A stretch of DNA of 64,000 bases from GCA-2720975 sp964467985. Lineage in GTDB: Bacteria > Planctomycetota > UBA1135 > GCA-002686595. The stretch is from positions 62,001-126,000 of the forward strand of contig CAYXTP010000004.1 of assembly GCA_964467985.1 (NCBI GenBank), given 5' to 3'. The notes under the pieces were generated by a model. The model saw only the letters and a list, made by a program, of their open reading frames with translations, did not search any database and had not been told where the DNA came from. The first letter of the stretch is position 1. Each line of letters opens with the position of its first letter. A program made the translations under genes and the position numbers. Positions 58,793 through 64,000 of this stretch are shown here, one piece after another.

Positions 58793-60439
58793 CTATTGAA
58801 TGGGGAGTTCGAAGTCTGGGGCCCGCACGGGCTGCCGGCGTCGCAAGCAGTAGGGCAAGTTCCAAAGCACACTGCCGCAGGCTCGCACCAGGATCCACCA
58901 GGCACCGGGAGTTTCTCGAACCGCGCGGCCGATACCGATGGTGCCGGTGGCGTCGTGAACAGCGCCCTCCGCTTCACGCTTGCGCGAACGCAACAGCACT
59001 CTGGTGACGACCAAAAAGGGCATGCGCAGCAAATCCGAAAGCGGCGCGTACTTGATCATGCCCAGCCAAGCGTTGCGTGCGTGGTAATACAGGCTGCGCT
59101 TTCCCATCTGCACGCCGAAGGGCGTCTTGTGGAATGCCTCGACACCGGGGAACTGCAAGACCCGGTAGCCCAAATTGAGGATACGACAGGTCAGGTCGCG
59201 TTCGTTGCCGTAGATGAACAGCCGCTCGTCGTAGTAGCCCGCTTCTCGTAGGACCGCGCTGCGGGCCAGGCTGGCGCAACCACGGAAGGTGCTCATGTAG
59301 CGTTCTTCGTTGACGGCCGGCGAATTGCTGTAGGCCTCGGGCATGCCCGGTTCCACGATTTTGGTGGAGATCACCGCAGTCGAGTCGGGTTCCTGCCGCA
59401 GCCGGGCGAGCGCTCCTTCAAGCCAATTGGGTGGCAGGACCACGTCGTCATCCAGAATGGCCGTCAACTCGGTCTGCACGGCGGCGAATCCTATGTTGAA
59501 GGTCTCGCAGGCACCGTACTCGGAGTGCGGCATCACGATCAGCTGCACCTCCGGGAACTCGGCGCTAATCATGGCCGCCGTGCCGTCGTGGCTGGCGTTG
59601 TCCACGACGATGATCTGTTCGAAAGGGCGGGTTTGAGCGCGCAGGCCCTCCAGGTTGGCGCGCACGTCGTCCACCTTGTTCCATGTGGAAATCACGGCGC
59701 TGGCCCCCGAGCGCACACCATCTGGGCGAGCTGTCTGCGTTTCGGGATCCAACAGGGAGCGTTCGACCTGGCCGCGGTAATCTTGTACGTCGGCCCCGTC
59801 CAAGGCCATGAATCCCTCGACGCGCGTCACGGCCGGGTCTTCCACGTTGACGGTGTACGCCCGGTCGAAGGCCTGTGCTTTTCCCAAGAGGTCGATCTGC
59901 TCTTGCTGACTCGAGAAGGCCTCCAGTGCACGGTCTTTTTGGCCAGCAACGGAACTGGTGTTGACCAGCAGATTGGCCGGCACCTGACGGTTCACACCGT
60001 ACAAGTGCACGCGACAGGTGGCCCCTGCGGCAGACTTGAGTGCGGCGCCCAGGGCTGCGCACAGGGCACGATGGTCGGGGTGCATTTCAAAGGGCGAGGG
60101 TCCGTAGACCAGTTCGGGCCGGTCCTCGAGCAGCTCGCGTTGCAGAAGTTCGACCAGGTCGGGAGCCCGTTCGAGTGCGCCGTCCACGAGTTCCAGTTGA
60201 GTCCACTGCTCGACACCGAGAACCTCAGCCGCGGTACGGGACTCTGCTGCACGCACTCCCGGGTCCCCACCAGCCGAACCGTCCGTCACCACAATGACGC
60301 GCACGCGATCACCGCGCTGTGCATGCAGGGCTATGGCTCCGCCGCACCCTAGGACTTCGTCGTCTGGGTGCGGTGCAAAGACGAGGACGCGCCTAGGCAG
60401 ATCGTCGATCGTGGAGAGGGGTGGGAAGCGCGTGCTCAA
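58793..60439 (-). CDS. PIG-L deacetylase fused to glycosyltransferase family 2
   Basis: About 548 residues if TTG 60439 is used; no ATG or GTG lies between the upstream GT4 frame and the domain start. Residues 10-220: PIG-L fold with VLVFAPHPDDEVLGCGGAIALHA (the zinc-binding HPDD and E) and PSPFEMHPDHRALCAAL (second His). Residues about 245-470: GT2 fold, with ASAVISTWNKVDDVRANLEGL, IIVVDNASHDGTAAMI and LTAILDDDVVLPPNWLEGAL. The C-terminus carries ERDLTCRILNLGYRVLQFPGVEAFHK. It presumably deacetylates an N-acetylated sugar and adds another sugar. It overlaps the GT4 gene by 47 bases. Confidence 0.82.
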   Translation of the reverse strand: MSTRFPPLSTIDDLPRRVLVFAPHPDDEVLGCGGAIALHAQRGDRVRVIVVTDGSAGGDPGVRAAESRTAAEVLGVEQWTQLELVDGALERAPDLVELLQRELLEDRPELVYGPSPFEMHPDHRALCAALGAALKSAAGATCRVHLYGVNRQVPANLLVNTSSVAGQKDRALEAFSSQQEQIDLLGKAQAFDRAYTVNVEDPAVTRVEGFMALDGADVQDYRGQVERSLLDPETQTARPDGVRSGASAVISTWNKVDDVRANLEGLRAQTRPFEQIIVVDNASHDGTAAMISAEFPEVQLIVMPHSEYGACETFNIGFAAVQTELTAILDDDVVLPPNWLEGALARLRQEPDSTAVISTKIVEPGMPEAYSNSPAVNEERYMSTFRGCASLARSAVLREAGYYDERLFIYGNERDLTCRILNLGYRVLQFPGVEAFHKTPFGVQMGKRSLYYHARNAWLGMIKYAPLSDLLRMPFLVVTRVLLRSRKREAEGAVHDATGTIGIGRAVRETPGAWWILVRACGSVLWNLPYCLRRRQPVRAPDFELPIQ

Positions 60440-61685
60440 TGGACAAATCGATGAGCTCTCGGCCCCAGCGTTCCAGGGTCTCGCTCGATCGCATGCTCGT
60501 AGGGATGTTTCGGGGTAGGTCCAACATGTGGGCCTGAACTTGTGCGGGATCATCCACCAAACTAGCCAAGGTTGCCGCCCATGCGCTGGGATCCCCCGCA
60601 GGGAGTATGTGCAGGCCGAGAGCGCCAAAGCGCTCGCGTGCTGCCTCCGCTCCGGACGCCCAGACGGGCAGCCCCAAGGCCAGGGCTTCGTCCACACACA
60701 GAGAGTAGCTCTCTGGGAGTCGCGAGGGGAGCGCGGCCAGATGACAGGAGGCGGCAATTTCCGCTAGCTGCTCTGAGTCGTAGGGGCCGTGCCACTCAAT
60801 CGGATTCTCGCCCGCGGCCTCCTCCAAGGCACTGTCCAACCCGGCTTCGCTCCCACCGGCACACACCAGCTGAACTCGGCCAGGGGGCAGCAGGCCAACC
60901 GCTTGGGCCAGATCCAGACTGCCCTTGTCCACGGAGCGTCGGCCCGCGTGGAGAATGCGCAAAGGTCCCCGTCCCTTCCACAGCCGCGGCTTGCGACGCA
61001 GCTCGGGGAACTCCAAGCACAGGCCTGGCTCAAGTAGGCGAACCTGGCCCGGACCAAAATCCAGAAACTCCGACAGACGGACCAGATGGGTACGGCTGGG
61101 GATAAGCACTCGAGCCGCCGCATCGACTTCGGCTTGGAAGCTACGTTGGCGCGCTGCCAGGCACAGGGCCGTGCGTCCGGCCTGGGCCTCAGGAATGAGT
61201 GAACCCAGGCAATCGACGCAGGCCTTGTGACCCGACCGAGCCACGTCTTCTCGGCTCGGACAAGACGACCCACAGTTCGGGTGCCTGCGGAAACTGCGCG
61301 GACAGGTGGCGTGAGAGTCGTGCAGCCAGAGCATGACGGGTGCGCCCGCTTGCAGCCGACGCACGAGCCCAGAACCGAGGGTCGACTGATGGTGGACGAT
61401 GATCAGATCCGCTGCGCGGGCCTCTTGCTCGGCCAGGTCCAGGAGCCGCGGCCAAGATTGAGTCAGGTCCATCCCCTCGTCGGGTTTGCGCGGAAGGAAC
61501 GCAACCTCCAAGCCCCCCACGTGCTGCCTCACGACGTCTTCTCCCGCGTGAGACTCATCGCTTCCCGACACCACGTGAACCTCATGACCCAATTTGACCA
61601 GGGAGCGAGCCTGGGCCAATGCGACCTGCTCAGTTCCGCCGGTGAATTGCGGCGGAAAGTGGGCTGTGTAGAGTGCGATCTTCAC
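60393..61685 (-). CDS. Glycosyltransferase family 4
   Basis: 430 residues from GTG 61685, which overlaps the next stop as GTGA. It begins VKIALYTAHFPPQFTGGTEQVA. The N-domain carries LWLHDSHATCPRSFRRHPNC and SCPSREDV ... HKACVDCLGS (a Cys-rich, zinc-like region), then the donor domain with ILHAGRRSVDKGSLDLAQAVGLLPPGRVQLV and PESYSLCVDEALALGLPVWASG (E-x7-E). Same subfamily as the two other GT4s in the window. Role in surface polysaccharide assembly. Confidence 0.88.
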   Translation of the reverse strand: MKIALYTAHFPPQFTGGTEQVALAQARSLVKLGHEVHVVSGSDESHAGEDVVRQHVGGLEVAFLPRKPDEGMDLTQSWPRLLDLAEQEARAADLIIVHHQSTLGSGLVRRLQAGAPVMLWLHDSHATCPRSFRRHPNCGSSCPSREDVARSGHKACVDCLGSLIPEAQAGRTALCLAARQRSFQAEVDAAARVLIPSRTHLVRLSEFLDFGPGQVRLLEPGLCLEFPELRRKPRLWKGRGPLRILHAGRRSVDKGSLDLAQAVGLLPPGRVQLVCAGGSEAGLDSALEEAAGENPIEWHGPYDSEQLAEIAASCHLAALPSRLPESYSLCVDEALALGLPVWASGAEAARERFGALGLHILPAGDPSAWAATLASLVDDPAQVQAHMLDLPRNIPTSMRSSETLERWGRELIDLSIEHALPTPLHDRRSA

Positions 61686-62425
61686 GGGCGCGGTACGGGC
61701 AAGGCGCAGGTGTGGGGCTGCCAACCTGCTGAGTCCCAGAGAGGGAACGGGCACAGGGCTTCGGCGTGACGCTGGTCCGATTCCATGTGGGCTGAGCGCC
61801 AAGCGGAAAGCCCCAGGGCACGGCGTGTCAGCTCGCGTGGGCCCTGGCTCACATGGCAGGCCAAGGCCGCGCGCTTGCGGGCGGTCATGCAGGTCACATC
61901 CACGAGCGCGGTGGGTTCCAGGGTCGACCAGACCTCGTAGCCCCATCGATGTGCCGGCCTCTGACTTGCGGGGATCTGCTCCAGAGCCAAGGCCAAGGCC
62001 TGGGCCAGGCTGCGGTGGTCGCGGTGGGCATCCCCCGGCCAAGGCGCGTAGAGGCTCGTGGCTTGGCGTTCGATCAGAATCTGCGCCAGCCGTGTGGCGC
62101 CTTGTTGGAGTTCCCCCGGCGTCGGATCATGCCCCTCCGGTAGACCGAGGAACTGGTACGAAATACTCGCGTCTCCGGCGCTGAGAGCCTCGCCTGCCGC
62201 ACGAGCCTCACGCTGCCGAGTCGTGCAGGCGTCCTGTGGATCCCGGCTCGCCAGTCCGAGCGCTCCATCAAATGCGACGACCACGTGCACGCAGTCGCCC
62301 TGCTGCGCGTGCAATCCCAGGGTCCCCCCGACGCCAATCACCTCATCATCGGGGTGCGGTGCAAAGACGAGCACCGGACCGCTGGGCAGCTTGTCCAAGC
62401 AACGGGGGGCGTGCAGCGCACTCAT
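61682..62425 (-). CDS. PIG-L family N-acetylglucosamine-type deacetylase
   Basis: About 247 residues from ATG 62425, chosen because it overlaps the upstream gene's stop as ATGA. PIG-L motifs: VLVFAPHPDDEVIGVGGTLGLHA (metal-binding HPDDE) and PWPGDAHRDHRSLAQALALAL (the second HRDH metal site). Relatives remove acetyl groups from N-acetyl amino sugars or from amino-sugar conjugates. It is coupled to the GT4 and GT2 genes on both sides, so the substrate should be an intermediate of this glycan. A second PIG-L domain occurs in the fusion protein at 58793-60439. Confidence 0.88.
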   Translation of the reverse strand: MSALHAPRCLDKLPSGPVLVFAPHPDDEVIGVGGTLGLHAQQGDCVHVVVAFDGALGLASRDPQDACTTRQREARAAGEALSAGDASISYQFLGLPEGHDPTPGELQQGATRLAQILIERQATSLYAPWPGDAHRDHRSLAQALALALEQIPASQRPAHRWGYEVWSTLEPTALVDVTCMTARKRAALACHVSQGPRELTRRALGLSAWRSAHMESDQRHAEALCPFPLWDSAGWQPHTCALPVPRP

Positions 62426-63684
62426 GCCGACCGTCCTGCAAGTGGAGGGGCAGCCCAGGCCTCGGTGGTCAGGGCATCGCAGCGCGCAGAAGTCGACTTG
62501 GTGAATGTCCAGTGGGCATGCACCTCGCCAGTCTCGGCGTCCACAGCTCGCAAATAGTAGGTGCCCGGGAAGAGCCACTGCCAGGCTGAGTTCGGAAAGC
62601 TCCACGACTCTCCGGCCTCCATCCCTCGCAAGGCCAAGCCCGCGCACAGGGTGAAGTGCGGCGTCATGGAGAGTTCCAAGAACAGGTCACCCGACACGGG
62701 CAGGGTGAGTTGCAAGGCTTGCTCGTCTTCGGCGTCCAGGGCCAGAGCCTCGATTCCCTGCGGGCTGCGATCCCGCATGCGGTGCGGGAATAGGTCGATG
62801 CAGCGTTCGGTCCAGGCCAGGAGGTTACGCATGAAGACGCTCGACCAGCGTTGCATGTACAACTTGCGCGAGCGTGCCCAGAATTGGCGCGGCTGACCCT
62901 CAAAGGCCGACCCCGCTCCGGCCGAGCGGGACCAGTGATGCACGACGCGAGCCGCGGGAACCCAGTCCATCTTGAGTCCCGTGCCGGCCAAACGCCGACA
63001 GAAGTCAGCATCCTCGTAGTAGAGGGGGTAGGCCGGATCGAGCAGGGGCTGCTCGTTCCGCGCGACGGCTGCGGAGACCAGGACGCAGGCTCCGGACAGC
63101 ATGTCTGTAGTCCTTGGACTCCAGGCGCTCCAGTGTTCCCGGGCGCTCAGGCTTTGGCGCCGGGCCAAGCGACGCGCGACCCTCGGTATGACGCGGCCCA
63201 CGCTCCCTAGCCACTCGTCCCAGGCGCGGGGCAAGGCGATGGGCGGCAGGTGCAGTTGTGTGCCCTCATCCACGAAAGCACGAGGCGCCACCGCTCCCAG
63301 CCGCGGATCGCTGGCCAGGTGGCGCATCAGACTCTGCAGTGAGCCGGGCAGAAAATACAGGTCGGGATTGGAGAACATCACGGGTCCGGACTGCTCGCTG
63401 TGCTCCAAGCCCCACTGCACCGCGCCGGCGTAGCCCAGGTTCTCACCGGCATGCAGGACGCGTGCACCCTCGCGCTCCAGGGTCGTCAGCCATTTGGCTG
63501 AATCGTCGCTAGAATCGTTGTCCACGACGAGCACTTCGAGATCGGTCGCCGCACATCCACAGCGGGCCCACTCGGCCTGCAGGGAACGCAGCCAGGACAG
63601 GGCAAAGGAGCCACTGTTGTAGTTCACAAGCACTGCCGTCAGCGGCTGCTGCCAGGGCTGCATGGCGCACGTAGCGGGACTCAT
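62422..63684 (-). CDS. Glycosyltransferase family 2 with C-terminal beta-rich extension
   Basis: 420 residues from ATG 63684, overlapping the stop of the Wzt-like gene as ATGA. The GT-A core (1-290) shows TAVLVNYNSGSFALSWLRSL, LEVLVVDNDSSDDSAKWL and FSNPDLYFLPGSL (NPD replaces D-x-D), then YYEDADFCRRLAGTGLKMDWV (ED motif). The last 115 residues (about 305-420) hold a separate beta-rich stretch with LFLELSMTPHFTLCAGLALRG and SWSFPNSAWQWLFPGTYYLRAVD, which looks like an added carbohydrate-binding-type fold. That is inference. It acts in glycan assembly. Confidence 0.87.
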   Translation of the reverse strand: MSPATCAMQPWQQPLTAVLVNYNSGSFALSWLRSLQAEWARCGCAATDLEVLVVDNDSSDDSAKWLTTLEREGARVLHAGENLGYAGAVQWGLEHSEQSGPVMFSNPDLYFLPGSLQSLMRHLASDPRLGAVAPRAFVDEGTQLHLPPIALPRAWDEWLGSVGRVIPRVARRLARRQSLSAREHWSAWSPRTTDMLSGACVLVSAAVARNEQPLLDPAYPLYYEDADFCRRLAGTGLKMDWVPAARVVHHWSRSAGAGSAFEGQPRQFWARSRKLYMQRWSSVFMRNLLAWTERCIDLFPHRMRDRSPQGIEALALDAEDEQALQLTLPVSGDLFLELSMTPHFTLCAGLALRGMEAGESWSFPNSAWQWLFPGTYYLRAVDAETGEVHAHWTFTKSTSARCDALTTEAWAAPPLAGRSA

Positions 63685-64000
63685 GCCGAAGCCCTGCGCT
63701 GGGTCGGGGGGGACAGCTCGGGAGACGGGGATTCCCCGTTATTGATCGCGTGCCACTGATGAGCGAGACGCACGAGTCCCAAGTCGTGACCCGAGTGGGT
63801 CACTGTCAGATCGGTGGGCAGAGCATGTTCGTGGAAACGATGCACGCCGTGCTCGTCCAACAGGTGCGCCACGAGGGTGAAGCGTCCGGCAAGCAGCGAC
63901 AAATCCGGCAACTCCAATTCCACGTGACCTGAGCGGCCCATGAGCTGCAGTCCGTCGTGATGAGTGGCGACGCCGGCCTGCAATGTGCCGCCCTGGCGAG
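63681..64000 (-). CDS. C-terminal part of a Wzt-like ABC exporter ATPase (polysaccharide export), truncated by window end
   Basis: The frame is open to the right edge and ends with TGA at 63681. About 106 residues are visible. The pattern (GGTLQAGVATHHDGL, GRSGHVELELPDLSLLAGRFTLVAHLLDEHG) matches the C-terminal jelly-roll domain of Wzt, which binds O-antigen before ABC export. The catalytic ATPase domain would lie outside the window. It is coupled to the following GT2 gene by ATGA. This supports an ABC-transporter-dependent polysaccharide pathway. Confidence 0.72.
   Translation of the reverse strand, partial: RQGGTLQAGVATHHDGLQLMGRSGHVELELPDLSLLAGRFTLVAHLLDEHGVHRFHEHALPTDLTVTHSGHDLGLVRLAHQWHAINNGESPSPELSPPTQRRASA

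Noticed and set aside
1..64000. Mobile elements, CRISPR arrays, rRNA genes
   Set aside because: No transposase or integrase frame, direct-repeat array or rRNA signature was seen on either strand.

Overview
The window is GC-rich bacterial chromosome (estimated in the mid-60s percent GC, not computed), densely coded on both strands, with no insertion sequence, prophage, CRISPR array or plasmid feature that I could see. Several families point to Planctomycetota or a close relative: DUF1080-type 3-keto-disaccharide hydrolases, a c-type cytochrome fused to a DUF2231 membrane domain, DUF1579, Gfo/Idh/MocA oxidoreductases next to sugar isomerases, a DUF4388 mosaic protein, and many lipoproteins with HEAT or TPR repeats. 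The window also carries a nearly complete dcw (division and cell wall) cluster, which classical Planctomycetales are known to lack. A deep-branching planctomycete or a related phylum is therefore more likely than a Pirellula- or Gemmata-like organism. This placement is an inference.

Layout. 1-12.2 kb: secreted and carbohydrate-processing genes, mostly on the minus strand: an M43 metalloprotease cut by the window edge, a SnoaL-like lipoprotein coupled to a 1244-residue TPR/peptidase/laminin-like/thioredoxin-like mosaic, a BNR-repeat protein paired with a MoaD/ThiS-like protein, then a DUF1080 hydrolase, an MFS permease, a sugar-phosphate isomerase-like protein and a Gfo/Idh/MocA oxidoreductase. 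12.3-18.2 kb: small zinc-ribbon-like proteins, a class V aminotransferase coupled to the cytochrome/DUF2231 fusion, tRNA-His, an E1-like ThiF/MoeB protein and a MocA/MobA-like nucleotidyltransferase. 18.3-27.6 kb: the DUF4388/TPR/PEGA-like mosaic, asnS, an NhaC-type antiporter and a YbhN-like flippase-type membrane protein. 27.5-34.8 kb: xylB-xylA, a zinc-peptidase and ATP-grasp pair, and a HEAT-repeat protein whose signal peptide is separated from its body by two adjacent in-frame TGA codons. 34.8-51.4 kb: thrS and the dcw cluster on the minus strand. The transcription order is mraZ, rsmH, ftsL-like, ftsI/PBP, murE, murF, mraY, ftsW, a LysM protein, a 60-residue membrane ORF, murG, murC, murB. 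murD, ftsQ, ftsA and ftsZ are absent. 51.7-64 kb: a conserved hypothetical, a HEAT lipoprotein, and a surface-polysaccharide cluster with three GT4 and three GT2 enzymes (one fused to a PIG-L deacetylase), a second PIG-L deacetylase, and the end of a Wzt-like ABC exporter ATPase.

How the parts work together. The dcw genes encode lipid II synthesis from UDP-MurNAc to the flipped and polymerised product. The DNPR motif in MurE indicates meso-diaminopimelate peptidoglycan, so this organism should have a normal wall. The polysaccharide genes look like one translationally coupled operon feeding an ABC-type O-antigen or capsule exporter. The 7.9-12.2 kb genes fit oxidative (3-keto) glycoside catabolism, and xylA-xylB supply pentose entry. 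Many start sites were chosen because they overlap the upstream stop (ATGA, GTGA or TTGA), which is the dominant operon spacing here.
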